Positions 1 through 13,700 of a stretch of DNA of 64,000 bases are shown here, piece after piece (the first letter of the stretch is position 1; every line of letters begins with the position of its first letter). The stretch covers positions 45,315,732-45,379,731 of the forward strand of contig NC_083587.1 of NCBI RefSeq assembly GCF_027579695.1, in the 5' to 3' direction. The translations under genes and the position numbers were made by a program. Origin of the DNA: Neoarius graeffei (Eukaryota > Chordata > Actinopteri > Siluriformes > Ariidae). A model generated the notes under the pieces. The model saw only the letters and a list, made by a program, of their open reading frames with translations. It was not told where the DNA came from and did not search any database.

Positions 1-240
1 TATAAAATACGGACATTCCGTATAGGTTGACATGTATGAATTTCATCAAGGTGTGCTTGCTTTCTGAAATCAACTTCCCTCACAGTTTTTATCCCCCGCT
101 GGCCGAAAGGCCTGAAGAGGGATTATGTTGTGGCGATGTCCGTCCGTCCGTCCGTCTCGGGAAGGGTACTCACCTTCTGAAATCAACTCCACTCTTAATT
201 TTTGGAGGAATTTCATGAAACTTGACAGGATTCTTTGTTA
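1..240. repeat. Repeat-like intronic sequence with a (GTCC)n tract
   Basis: This lies in the megf8 intron upstream of the first visible exon. A GTCCGTCC tract sits at about 140-160. It follows a palindromic GGCCGAAAGGCC motif, a layout like the dispersed repeat near 43902. The short ORFs here show no family resemblance. Confidence 0.35.
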
Positions 241-242
241 TA

Positions 243-1671
243 CCGTAAAATACCAAATAATAGCCGAGTTCCAATTAACCGCCGAGTTCCCTTTAACGGC
301 CGGGTGTACGCGTGTGTTGTGACAAATAAAGGCCGGTTCCGAATACTCGCCGGGGTCTAAAAAAAAAAAAAGCGTCCGAACGTTCTATCTAGAATCTTGA
401 GGCCCAGCACTTTTCTGGTTTTCTGGTGTTTAAACGATTTTGCATTGCATAGTTTTCTACCGAAACAATATGAATGAATGAAATTATTTCTATAATACTG
501 TTTACAACATTTTGTTACGTGATAATAAACATGCCATTTCAATGTTATAATCTTGGTCTACCGTAATATTTCTTGAGGAATGCAACTCCGTAACTTTTGA
601 CAGATGTCTTAGCCACCCCTTTGGGTATACCCAACGAAAGCCAGCGTGTGTGGTGACATTGAGGACTGCGGGTTTCCAAGGTTGGACTGCTGCTTCTGTT
701 AAACGACCTAAATTGCCGAATGCATGCGTCAAAGCACACACTGAGTTTTATTAAAGACCTTATACCATTTCACTTGCCCTTACCCATTCGGATCTGGAAG
801 ACGCTTTACAAAAAAGGTGAGAGCGTTCTAACATGCATTTCAGTCTGCTCGTGGCCAATCTAATCCAAGGGGCCTTTTCAACAAGTAATCTGTCGTGCAA
901 GTTGGGCAGAAGCACGCGTCAGGCAGGCAACATGTAGGCCTACAAGTCAGTAACCTATTCAACTTTCATCCGAACTTTAAATTTTCTACCGGGTCGAGCC
1001 ACCGTACCAACTCACTCGGGGAATAGGCTCATATCGGCCAAATAGGGAGACGTCTTGGAGAGAAACGTGATGCAAGATGACAGTATGTAGCCACTGCAGG
1101 TCACTTATTTTTCAGCATAAGAAAAAACCCTTTGGTTTGACACTTCGCACCCTAATTATGTTGCTTCAACGTCGCGCCCTCCATGCAATTTCAGATTGAC
1201 AGACATCGCGAAGCGCAAAGGGTGGAGGCTGCATGGGTGAGGGTGATAGCAAGTGACCATAACTTTGCAGAGTAATTAAATCACAGTGCTGCGCACAGAC
1301 AATGGTGTGGTTTCTTGATTATTTTGTAAAGCATGCGCTTAACTAGTCATTAACAGGAAAAGGTGTGTGATTTATCCTTTATCCACCCCGACTGTGCCAT
1401 GCGAAGATGCATTCTGCGTCTTCAAAATTCCCCGAAGTCGGCACCGTGCTATCTGTAATCTAACTCTAAACAAACTGTAAGTTATACTGGTTAAAAGTAG
1501 GCCTATCTGAGAATGATTTTTTTCCCCGTTTTGAGGTAGATTTTGGGGAAGGTGTTTGTGAAGAAGGAATTAATCGCCTGTTCCAAATAGCCGCCTAGTC
1601 TCTAATACGCGCCGGGTCTCTTACGTGATTGAGACAAATAATCGCCCGGGCTATTATTTGGTATTTTACGG
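243..1671. mobile_element. Non-autonomous DNA transposon with TA target duplication
   Basis: Terminal inverted repeats are CCGTAAAATACCAAATAATA at 243 and its complement ending at 1671, both flanked by TA (241-242, 1672-1673). Subterminal parts repeat GCCG/CCGGG-type words spaced by short AT spacers. About 1.43 kb, with no transposase ORF. The TA duplication suggests a Tc1/mariner-like mobiliser, but the family is not recognised. The right end lies about 50 bp upstream of a megf8 exon. Confidence 0.75.
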
Positions 1672-1725
1672 TATGTCGGTAATACGCATATTGTAATTTT
1701 GTTCAATTCGGTCACATTTTACCAG

Positions 1726-4700
1726 AGTTATGGCAGAGTTGCCAGTGGGGGATATTGTGCTCTCAGAGCACTCTTGTTCACTGTGTGGTCCTCAAGGCTT
1801 CTGTTGGACTTCTTTTGTAGGCATTAGCGAATCTCTCTGTCCCCACTGGAACAGCAGCTGGTCCTTCCTGCACTGTCCGGAGGAGGATGAGTGCGCCAAT
1901 GGGCACCATCGTTGTAATGTTACCCAGGACTGCCATGACCTACCTGATGGTTACCACTGCACCTGCAGAAAAGGCTACATACTCAGCAGGTAAACTCAAA
2001 GGCTTAGGTCATTGCAGCATGTATGTACAGTACTTGTGTGTGTTGGAAATATCCAGCCTTTTTATTTATTTATTTTTTAAATTAGTACACTGAATACATT
2101 TTGCATGAGAGAGTAATTTTTCAACTGAAAACTAATAATAGCGAACACTCGGAAGCATATGAAACTTTTGATCACGTATGATTTAATGAGATAAAGGTTG
2201 TTTTAAATGATGATAAAGCTGGGTAATTGTTGAAAGACCCAAATCATGCTTATGCTTGTAAATAAATAAATTCTCTCTCTGTTTTTCTCAGTGTATCTGG
2301 GCAGTGTGAGCCGGTATGCATGCAGGGCTGCGTTAATGGCACATGTGTGTCACCAGGAGTGTGCCAGTGTCACTTTGGCTTTGTCGGGGAGAACTGCTCA
2401 TCTCAGTGCCGTTGTAATAAGCACAGTAACTGTAAGGGTGTCACTCACCTGGATACGTGTCTGGAGTGCCATAACCACACTAAGGTATTGCAAACTTTGT
2501 GAAATTTTATAGCATGCCTATTAACAGTTTCTTAAGGCCTCTGCATGCTCTTGCGACAAGGCTTTCGCAGATAGCTTTTCGCAGACAGTTGTAATTTATC
2601 GTTGAGCGGGGAGTAATAGGCGTGCGCGATGTTATTCACCGCCACAACGCAAGGGGGCGCGAAGTCGCTAGGAGTAGTTGGTGGGTGTGGTTAGTGGAGT
2701 GTTTATCCTTCGGTTACTTATAATGACTAGAACATTTTTTTTTATAATGACTAGAACTGGAGTCGTATAGATGTACGTACTTCCTCAATCAACCGCTCTT
2801 CGTGCTGCTCCATCTTCGCTCGTGTTTTTAAAAATGGCGGTCGTGAAAACAAACCAAACCGGGAAAGTAGGGAAGCGGAAGTGCGTGTACAGCGGATGTA
2901 GAGTGGACCGATCAGAGCCCTCTTGTCTGCGACGCTGTCTGCGAGGCTTCTGCGGTGGTCACAATTTTTGGGAGGTGCGCGCAGAGCGTCTGCGAAGGTG
3001 GGGGGGCTACGCAGACACTGTCTGCGACGCTATCTGCGAGGACTGGGTTGTCAGCATAAATTGGCCTTTAGTTGGCTAAAAATCGGTTGGATCGATAGAT
3101 CCCATATACACTGCCCAGCCGAAAAAAAAAGGTCACACACTAATATTTTGTTGGCTCCTGTTTAGCTTTGATTATGGCGCGCATTTGCTGTGGCATTGTT
3201 TTGAAAAACCTTACACTACCGTTCAAAAGTTTGGGGTCACCCAGACAATTTTGTGTTTTCCATGAAAAGTCACACTTTTATTTACCACCATAAGTTGTAA
3301 AATGGGGCGGCACGGTGGTGTAGTGGTTAGCGCTGTCGCCTCACAGCAAGAAGGTCCGGGTTCGAGCCCCGTGGCCGGCGAGGGCCTTTCTGTGCGGAGT
3401 TTCATGTTCTCCCCGTGTCCACGTGGGTTTCCTCCGGGTACTCCGGTTTCCCCCACAGTCCAAAGACATGCAGGTTAGGTTAACTGGTGACTCTAAATTG
3501 ACCGTAGGTGTGAATGTGAGTGTGAATGGTTGTCTGTGTCTATGTGTCAGCCCTGTGATGACCTGGCGACTTGTCCAGGGTGTACCCCGCCTTTCGCCCA
3601 TAGTCAGCTGGGATAGGCTCCAGCTTGCCTGCGACCCTGTAGAACAGGATAAAGCGGCTAGAGATAATGAGATGAGATGAGAAGTTGTAAAATGAATAGA
3701 AAATCTAGTCAAGACATTTTTCTGGCCATTTTGAGCGTTTAATCGACCTCACAAACGTGATGCTCCAGAAACTCAATCTGCTCAAAGGTCAGTTTTATAG
3801 CTTCTCTAAAGAGCTCAACTGTTTTCAGCTGTGCTAACATGATTGTACAAGGGTTTTCTAATCATCCATTAGCCTTCTGAGGCAATGAGCAAACACATTG
3901 TACCATTAGAACACTGGAGTGAGAGTTGCTGGAAATGGGCCTCTATACACCTATGGAGATATTGCACCAAAAACCAGACATTTGCAGCTAGAATAGTCAT
4001 TTACCACATTAGCAATGTATAGAGTGGATTTCTGATTAGTTTAAAGTGATCTTCATTGAAAAGAACAGTGCTTTTCTTTCAAAAATAAGGACATTTCAAA
4101 GTGACCCCAAACTTTTGAACGGTAGTGTACTAGGCTATCAACTCATGTAGAGTAAAACAAAATGGCGGAGTGTGTTGCTGAATCAACCGAGGACGAAATA
4201 AAAACTCTACTCGAAAACAAAACCCCAAGAATACAAAAATATGGATTAAAAGTTATTGATGGTAAGAACATTAAAAAAAAAAAAACTATAGCATTTTTCA
4301 CAAATTGCTCCTGTCATTTCGCCGGTTTGTTTACATTCTAAGCGGAAATGATTTTGTCGGACTTTTCGTATAAAGTTTTTATTTATCGAATTTGTTAAAA
4401 ATAAAAACAGTTTCTCATAATCCAGTGAATGTGGATAGAATAAAATAGTTATTCCACTCAATCTTCTCATACGTGGTGTATAGCAAACTCGCGGCTACGC
4501 ACCTAGTCAGCTATCAGCTCATGTACGACTTGATTTCGTGGAATAACTGTTAATTATTAAAAATGTGTATTATTATAAGTGCTGTACAATAAAATGAAAT
4601 TGAGCCACAGTATTTGGCAGCAGTTGAAGACTTGCATGAAGTACTACACATGCCTATTGGTTACCAAAGGCAAATATGGCTTCCCTTACAGTACCAGTCA

Positions 4701-7700
4701 AAAGTTTGGACACACCTTCTAATTCAGTGTTTTTTCTTTATTTTTATTAATTAAAATAATAATAAAAAAACTTTTGAACGGTAGTGTATGTAACGTCACA
4801 ACGTTTATTTTCATCCAGAGTTGCATAAATGTTTCGCTGAGAGCTTGTTTTGATGAGGAGAGAGTCAAAGGGATCAGGACACTTTGTCCAATGACCATTT
4901 CGTCCAATAGTTGAGACCATTTTGTCCAAAGTCTTTTTCATACGCACGATCAATGATTTTTCGTGCAACAAGATCGAGATATAAACAAACCATAATTCAT
5001 TTAAGGAAGTGCATTAAGCACTATCAAAAACACAGGCAAACAATCCAAAATGGCAGGCAATCTCATAAACGTGAAACTAGCAAAATGTCAGGCGAGGCAC
5101 AAACAGGCTAAATCAAGCAAAGACAAAAACAGAAACTAAGAATGGGAAACAGGATCAGAAACCCAGGGAATCTACACGGGAGAATAAGGCTCGGTAATGC
5201 GCACTGACCTGGTGTAATGCTTCACACTGAACGCATGTTTTCTCAGTCTTTATCTAGGCATGCTGATGCCTCGTGATCATGTGCAGGTGAGCCTCATTAA
5301 CAGCGCGCGTGCGAGAGTCCGCTCGGGTGCACTCTGGACTGCGCGCCAAGCGGACTCTCGCACGCACGCTGATAATGAGGCATCAGCGTGCCTAGATAAA
5401 GACTGAGAAAATACATTTTCTCATATCTGGATATCATATTTCATATCTCGCCAAGGATATCTGCCACGTGCGAGTATAGATTTTCTATGAAATTTGATCT
5501 AATAAATACAGTCTCTCCCACAAGCGGCCTCAGCCGAACGTGCCCGAAGTTGACACTCGCTGATTCCCATCATTTCTGGTTTCGTTTTCATTTTGCAAAA
5601 ATGTGTTTCGCTTTGGTCAAATTCCATTGAGAATTCCTTCTTTTTTTGAACAAACAAATACCTGAAATATAAAGTAATTGATAGTGCGTATGAAAAAAGC
5701 TTTGGACGAAACGTCTTCAGTATTGGACGAAATAGTCGTTGGATGAAATGACCTGTATCCCAGTCAAACCACTCTGTAAAGCAGAGCTATTCAAATACAT
5801 TTGCAGGGGGGCCAAACTAGAAAATTACAAAATTTGTGAGGGCCGGACGGACAATTGACATAAAATTGATATCAGCTAAAGGCAATTAAAATATACTATA
5901 CTAAGGTACATAATATCTCATCTCATCTCATTATCTGTAGCTGCTTTATCCTGTTCTACAGGGTCGCAGGCAAGCTGGAGCCTATCCCAGCTGACTACGG
6001 GTGAAAGGCGGGGTACACCCTGGACAAGTCGCCAGGTCATCACAGGGCTGACACATAGACAACCATTCACACTCACATTCACACCTACGGTCAATTTAGA
6101 GTCACCAGTTAACCTAACCTGCATGTCTTTGGACTGTGGGGGAAACCGGAGCACCCGGAGGAAACCCACGCGGACACGGGGAGAACATGCAAACTCCGCA
6201 CAGAAAGGCCCTCGCCGGCCCCGGGGCTCAAACCAGGACCTTCTTGCTGTGAGGCGACAGCGCTAACCACTACACCACCGTGCCGCCCGGTACATAATAT
6301 ATGAAATAAAATAAGGTATATTCTTTTCCTTTATTATGAAATGTAATGAAAAAAGATACTTTTTTAATAGATGAGGACACTTTGTCTTCATTTTTTGGTC
6401 AACAATCATTTTGTCAACAACTGCCAGCATGCAGTCTTTAATAGTCTCCGACTCAGTGAAGGGTCTCTTTTTTTCTTGTCAGTATCCACGCCACTCGTAG
6501 AGATGCAATAAAATCTCTCTCTTGTTCTGTGCAAAAGCCACCAATTGCACGCTGACTTTGTTCAAAAGAAGTTACCAGTCTGTCTATTCTCCTTCGTCTC
6601 TCCTCGGAGCCCTCTCGGTATTGCTCAGAAAATGAAGCACGTTTTGTTGTAAAATGTCTTTTCACGTTGTACTTATTGGCCACAGCTACGGATTCGTTGC
6701 ACAATAAACACACAGGTCTATCGCTTGCCGTAGTTCGCAAAGTAAATAAGTACTTTTCAGTCCATTCGCTTTGAAATTTACGGTTTTCCCTGTCAACTTT
6801 GTGATGTTGCTTGGACAGCGCCATGTTGCCACTGCTGTAGCTGCATGGAGTGTGTCACGTCGTGAGAATCGGCGAGAATGAGTGTTTGTCACCATGGAGA
6901 CGACCTGTACTCTGGTCTGTGCCAGAGCGGTAGAGAAAACTGTGTGCCACGGTAGATTTTTTTTTTTTTTAAAATCTGCCACGGGCTGGATTAAATTTCA
7001 ATCAGGCCAATTTCGCCCCCGGGCCGCTATTTGAATAGGCCTGCTGTAAAGTCTTCTCCAGCACGTCCCAAAGACTTTCAAAGGGATTAAAGGAGTACGC
7101 CACCCCCAGGTGAAATTGAGTCAGTCCCTGCAGTCCCTAGAGTTGGATGAGTGAGCCAAAACGTTTTGTAGCCGACCCAGCCATTGTCCTGATCTAGAAA
7201 CGCCCCGGTTAGCTTTAGCTTAGCGTAGTCGCTGTAATCCGGCGTGTCCAGCTAGCATGTCGTTGCAAAAGTGAATCAAATAACTCAAGATTTTTTTATA
7301 ATTATTTCTCATGACCTGTACATTTACATCGAGTACACATATCAATGCAAATTAACACGAAGGGATTTAGTAGACCAATTTATATCTGGAACTATTTTCG
7401 GCCACAGCACAGGCAAAGCACCGCTGCAGGCGCAAAGACACCACGCAGCACCACAACTTCCGTCAGTACACCAGTGTTACCAGGGAAACCAGGGTTTTCA
7501 GGTGCTGCGTGGTGTCTTTGCGCCTGCAGCGGTGCTTTGCCTGTGCTGTGGCCGAAAATAGTTCCAGATATAAATTGGTCTAGTAAATCCCTTCGTGTTA
7601 ATTTGCATTGATATGTGTACTCGATGTGAATGTACAGGTCATGAGAAATAATTATAAAAAATCTTGAGTTATTTGATTCACTTTTGCAACGACGTGCTAG

Positions 7701-10700
7701 CTGGACACGCCGGATTACAGCGACTACGCTAAGCTAAAGCTAACCGGGGCGTTTCTAGATCAGGGCAATGGCTGGGTCGGCTACAAAACGCTTTGGCTCA
7801 CTCATCCAACTCTAGGGACTGCAGGGACTGACTCAGTTTCACCTGGGGGTGGCGTACTCCTTTAAGTTCGGGACCCTATGGTGGTTAATTCATGTGTGCA
7901 AATGATTCCTCATGCTTCCTGAACCAGTCTCACAATTTGAGCACTAATTTTATGCCTGTGCCATCAGTGAAGAAAAAAATCCGTTGATGTGATAACCCGG
8001 TCATTCGGTACATTCTGGTTGCCAGCTGACTTAATTATACTGCCACATAACATTGCTGAGACTCGACCTGACCCACTGAAGCAACCCCAGATCATAACAC
8101 TGCCTCCAGATGCTTGTACAGTGGCCACTGTGTATGATGGTATGATGGGAGCATCGCTTCATGTGCTTCCCTTCTTACCCTGACACGCCCATCGCTCTGG
8201 AATAGGGTAAATCTGGACTCGTTAGACCACATGACCTTTTTCCATTGCTCCAGAGTCCACTCTTTATGCTTCCGAGCAAATTGAAGCCTCTTCTCCTGAT
8301 TAGTCTCACTAACAAGTGGCTTTCTTATGACCACGCAGCTGTTTAGTTCCAATCCTGCGACTTCTCATCACTCTGTGTGTGTGGAAATGCTCTTACTTTA
8401 TTACACATACTTGTGAGTTCTACTGTCTTGTTTGTTTGTTTTTAATAAACAATTCAACTTCAAGTGTTTTAAATGATTTCTGATCTTTTTTTTTCCAATC
8501 ACATTTCTTCTCTGAAGTTGACGGTTCATCACTATCTTTCAGGTTTTAATAATGCACTGGACAGTTCTTAACCCAATTCTGCTAATTTCAGCAATCTCCT
8601 TAGTTGTTTTCTTTGCTTGATGCAAGGGCCCTTCTGAAACACAGTAACATCTTTTCCACAACCACAGGATACGACTTCTGATTTTTTTTTTTTTAAAGAA
8701 ATGAGAAGATACTCACTGCATCAGTTAGGGTTAAAAGAATTGTTGCCAGCTAAAACATATGAATCACTGCCGTGATTATCCAATCAAATGCCCTTCCGCT
8801 GACCTTTTTTTTTTTTTTTGGCCAGGAAGTGTACAGTGGTGCTTGAAAGTTTGTGAACCCTTGAGAATTTTCTATATTTCTGCATAAATATGACCTAAAA
8901 CATCATCAGATTTTCACGCAAGTCCTAAAAGTAGATAAAGAGAACCCAGTTAAACAAATGGGACAAAAATGTTATACTTGATCATTTATTTATTGAGGAA
9001 AATGATCCAATATTATATATCTGTGAGTGGCAAAAGTATGTGAACCTTTGCTTTCAGTATCTGGTGTGACCCCCTTGTGCAACAATAACTGCAACTAAAC
9101 GTTTCCGGTAACTGTTGATCAGTCCTGCACACCAGCTTGGAGGAATTTTAGCCCATTCCTCTGTACAGAACAGCTTCAACTCTGGGATGTTGGTGGGTTT
9201 CCTCACATGAACTGCTCGCTTCAGGTCCTTCCACAACATTTCGATTGGATTAAGGTCAGGACTTTAACTTGGCCATTCCAAAACATTAACTTTATTCTTC
9301 ATTAACCATTCTTTGGTAGAACGACTTGTGTGCTTAGGGTCGTTGTCTTGCTGTATGACCCACCTTCTCTTGAGATTCAGTTCATGGACAGATGTCCTGA
9401 CATTTTCCTTTAGAATTCGCTGGTATAATTCAAAATTCATTGTTCCATCAATGATGGCAAGCCGTCCTGGCCTAGATGCAGCAAAACAGGCCCAAACCAT
9501 GATGCTACCACCACCATGTTTCACAGATGGGATAAGGTTCTTATGCTGGAATGCAGTGTTTTCCTTTCTCCAAACATAATGCTTCTCTTTTAAACCAAAA
9601 AGTTCTATTTTGGTCTCATCCGTCCGCAGAACATTTTCTCAATAGCCTTCTGGCTTGTCCACGTGCTTTTTAGCAAACTGCAGACGAGCAGCAATGTTCT
9701 TTTTGGAGAGCAGTGGCTTTCTCCTTGCAGTACTGCTATGCACACTGTTGTTGTTCAGTGTTCTCCTGATGGTGGACTCAGGAACATTAACATTAGCCAA
9801 TGTGAGAGAGGCCTTCAGTTGCTTAGAAGTTACCCTGGGGTTCTTCGTGACCTCGCCGACTATTACACGCCTTGCTCTTGGAGTGATCTTTGTTGGTCGA
9901 CCACTCCTGGGGAGGGTAACAATGGTCTTGAGTTTCCTTCATTTGTACACAATCTGTCTGACTGTGGATTGGTGGAGTCCAAACTCTTTAGAGATGGTTT
10001 TGTAACCATTTCCCTCCTGATGAGCATCAACAACGCTTTTTCTGAGGTCCTTAGAAATCTCCTTTGTTCGTTCCATGATACACTTCCACAAACGTGTTGT
10101 GAAAATCAGACTTTGATAGATCCCTGTTCTTTAAATAAAACAGGGTGCCCACTCACACCTGATTGTCATCCCATTGATTGAAAACACCTGACTCTAATTT
10201 CACCTTCAAATTAACTGCTAATCCTAGAGGTTCACATACTTTTGCCACTCACAGATACGTAATATTGGCTCATTTTCCTCAATAAATAAATGACCAAGTA
10301 TAATATTTTTGTCTCATTTGTTTAACTGGGTTCTCTTTATCTACTTTTAGGACTTGTATGAAAATCTGATAATGTTTTAGGTCATATTTATGCAGAAATC
10401 TAGAAAATTCTAAAGGGTTCACAAACTTTCAAGCACCACTGTATAATATTTAACAACTTTCTTATAAGAAATATGAGATGCTTTCCTCAAGTCTGATTTA
10501 TTAATTTATTCACTGCTTTCTCTCTTTCACTCAGGGTCAGCACTGTGAGAAGTGTAAGCCATTGTATGTAGGCTCTGCAGTAGGTGGTGGAGTCTGCCGT
10601 CCCTGTCGGGAGTTTTGTAGAGGAAACAGTGATGTGTGTTTGTCCAAAGATGAACTCAAGTTGGCACTGGATTACCCAAAAGACCATCCACTAGATCCTG

Positions 10701-13700
10701 AGGGTGTAAGTCTGCTGACTGATTCCCTCCTTTTTTATCACTTTCTGTCTTTCTTGATGTTGCTGTAACTCTATTCCATGTTTTTTTTTTGTTGTTGTTG
10801 GTTTTTCCCCCCCAGATCGTCCGCTGGGTAACGGAGGGCCCTACTGAGGATAATGCTGTATGTGTGAACTGTCAGAACAACAGTGTTGGGGACAAGTGTG
10901 AGAGCTGCCTTAGCGGCTACTTTCTGCTGCAGGGAAAGTGTGAAAAGTGAGCGAGCTGGAGTGACAAACGCTAACACACAAATGACAAGTTACTGTTTGC
11001 AACAGTTTGCACTCACAGATAACACTGTGAGAAGATGACAGCATATAGGAGGAGGTCTTTTGTGCTAAAATTAAAATAAAAACATTAAAATTAAAGGCAA
11101 TTTTCTAAAATTCCGTGTAAGCATCGAACATCAAAACCTTATTTTGTCATTTCGTTTTCTTTATCACGTCAGTATTTTGTGGCTGTATTTTAAAATTCAT
11201 CTCATCTCATCTCATTATCTCTAGCCGCTTTATCCTGTTCTACAGGGTCGCAGGCAAGCTGGAGCCTATCCCAGCTGACTACGGGCGAAAGGCGGGGTAC
11301 ACCCTGGACAAGTCGCCAGGTCATCACAGGGCTGACACATAGACACAGACAACCATTCACACTCACATTCACACCTACGGTCAATTTAGAGTCACCAGTT
11401 AACCTAACCTGCATGTCTTTGGACTGTGGGGGAAACCGGAGCACCCGGAGGAAACCCACGCGGACACAGGGAGAACATGCAAACTCCACACAGAAAGGCC
11501 CTCGCCGGCCCCGGGGCTCGAACCCAGGACCTTCTTGCTGTGAGGCGACAGTGCTAACCACTACACCACCGTGCCGCCTATTTTAAAATTAAAACAGGAA
11601 AAAAAATGTTCATTTGCAAGACAAACTGCTTTCTGTTTTTATTTTTCATAAAGTGAGGCTACATACAATACCGTTCAAAAGTTTGGGGTCACCCAGACAA
11701 TTTTGTGTTTTCCATGAAAAGTCACACTTTTATTGACCACCATAAGTTGTAAAATGAATAGAAAATCTAGTCAAGACATTTTTCTGGCCATTTTGAGCAT
11801 TTAATCGACCCCACAAATGTGATGCTCCAGAAACTCAATCTGCTCAAAGGAAGGTCCGTTTTATAGCTTCTCTAAAGAGCTCAACTGTTTTCAGCTGTGC
11901 TAACATGATTGTACAAGGGTTTTCTAATCATCCATTAGCCTTCTGAGGCAATGAGCAAACACATTGTACCATTAGAACACTGGAGTGAGAGTTGCTGGAA
12001 ATGGGCCTCTATACACCTATGGAGATATTGCACCAAAAACCACACATTTGCAGCTAGAATAGTCATTTACCACATTAGCAATGTCTCATCTCATTCTCAT
12101 CTCATTATCTCTAGCCGCTTTATCCTGTTCTACAGGGTCGCAGGCAAGCTGGAGCCTATCCCAGCTGACTACGGGCGAAAGGTGGGGTACACCCTGGACA
12201 AGTCGCCAGGTCATCACAGGGCTGACACATATGGCCCTTTTCCACTACCCTTTTTCAGCTCACTTCAGCCCGACACGGCTCACGTTTTGACTACCTCAGA
12301 GCAGCACGACTCAGCTCGCTTCAGCCCGACTCAGCACCCAAAACTCGCACGGTTTTGGAGTAGGGCTGAAGCGAGCCAAACTGAGCCGAGTGGGGCTAGG
12401 GGCGTGAGGAGACACTCCCCTGTGCACTGATTGGTGAGGAGGAGTGTCCACACACGCCCCGCGAGCACGCTGGGATCTGTAAACACCGTAAACCCGGAAG
12501 AAGAAGAATTACGAATTACGAGAATTTCTGAAGCCTTATGTGCCTCGCCTCATCTATACACTCTTGCCAGTATCTGTTGGCGTTGTCGGTGACAACAAGC
12601 CACAGCACCAAGACCAGCAACACTAACGACTCCATGTTTATTGTTTACTATCCGGGTCGTGAGACTACCGCTTAAAAGGTCACTGATGTCACTGTTTGCG
12701 CCGCCTAACGACATAACGTGACGTCCACCCACTTTCGCTAACTCCACCCAATGTGTCCACCCACTTCCAGCCAGCACGGTTCAGCGCGGTTGTAGTCGAA
12801 ATGCAACTCCAACAGCCCCACTCAGCTCGACTCAGCCCAACTCAGCACGGCACGGCTCAGCCCAGCTCAGCCGCGTTGGTAGTGGAAAAGCGGCAATAGA
12901 CACAGACAACCATTCACACTCACATTCACACCTACAGTCAATTTAGAGTCACCAGTTAACCTAACCTGCATGTCTTTGGACTGTGGGGGAAACCGGAGCA
13001 CCCGGAGGAAACCCACGCGGACACGGGGAGAACATGCAAACTCCACACAGAAAGGCCCTCGCCGGCCACGGGGCTCGAACCCGGACCTTCTTGCTGTGAG
13101 GCGACAGCGCTAACCACTACACCACCGTGCCACCCCATTAGCAATGTATAGAGTGTATTTCTGATTAGTTTAAAGTGATCTTCATTGAAAAGAACAGTGC
13201 TTTTCTTTCAAAAATAAGGAAATTTCAAAGTGACCCCAAACTTTTGAACAGTAGTGTACCTGACAAAATGCAAATTTAAGACATGGATAAATAAAATGTA
13301 AATCAATCGCCAAATGCGAGTATGCTATTCCATTTTCAGCATGGATACGCTTTTAGCAGCAGAATGAAAAGGGAAATGCAAATGATCACTGGCATCATTT
13401 TCAGGTTCATCCAATTCTCGGGTTTCACGCGATGTCACGTCCGCCTCATTAGTTATTTAAAACTTACGCTGGTGGTTTTCCAAAGCTCAGTTGACAAAGC
13501 GTTTGTACGGAGAAGGTCCATTGCTCGCACGAAAAATGCCTTACGCTTGCGTTGTTTTCAGTTGTTGGAATCGATCAAACCGTGAAACTGATAAGTTTCT
13601 TCAGGGTTCCCCGTGAACTAATAAAAAAGGGTGAACGAACACAGGATTTCACAAAAAGACATCGAGAAAGGCGGCTTTTGAACCTCTCACTGAAATCGAA

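Larger units (their letters stand above)
5782..7043 (-). mobile_element. hAT transposon remnant with exact 8-bp target duplication
   Basis: The ends are CAGAGCTATTCAAAT and complement-like ATTTGAATAGGCCTG. The duplication CTGTAAAG is exact at 5774-5781 and 7044-7051. It carries an N-terminal transposase ORF on the minus strand and a SINE (5917-6288). At 1.26 kb it is internally deleted. It sits inside the host Tc1. Confidence 0.9.
3109..8831 (-). mobile_element. Old Tc1-like element split into five pieces by later insertions
   Basis: The ends are CACTGCCCAGCC at 3109 and its diverged complement ending at 8831, with TA at 3107-3108 and 8832-8833. Host pieces are 3109-3213, 4789-4869, 5762-5781, 7044-7090 and 7862-8831, about 1.2 kb in all. 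Joined, they read as one Tc1 noncoding-plus-transposase sequence on the minus strand. The insertions between them are a MITE complex, a foldback element, an hAT and a palindromic TTAA element. The whole nest occupies most of megf8 intron 2. Confidence 0.85.
11666..13256. mobile_element. Tc1/mariner-type MITE with SINE and third-level MITE inside
   Basis: Same family as 3214-4127, with ends CAATACCGTTC and GAACAGTAGTG flanked by TA. It is interrupted by a SINE (12084-13135), itself interrupted by a 664-bp element (12232-12895). Confidence 0.85.

Noticed and set aside
3305-3400. tRNA genes suggested by A- and B-box words
   Set aside because: Each is the head of a SINE with its body and target duplication; no cloverleaf gene stands alone.
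3423-3680. Recurrent [23 protein letters not shown] in many places
   Set aside because: It is the translation of the SINE body, present wherever the SINE is.
9655-10181. Plus-strand ORFs of 116 and 172 codons over a Tc1 element (and similar at 31728, 41612, 59002)
   Set aside because: They are antisense to the transposase, whose frame carries the real motifs.
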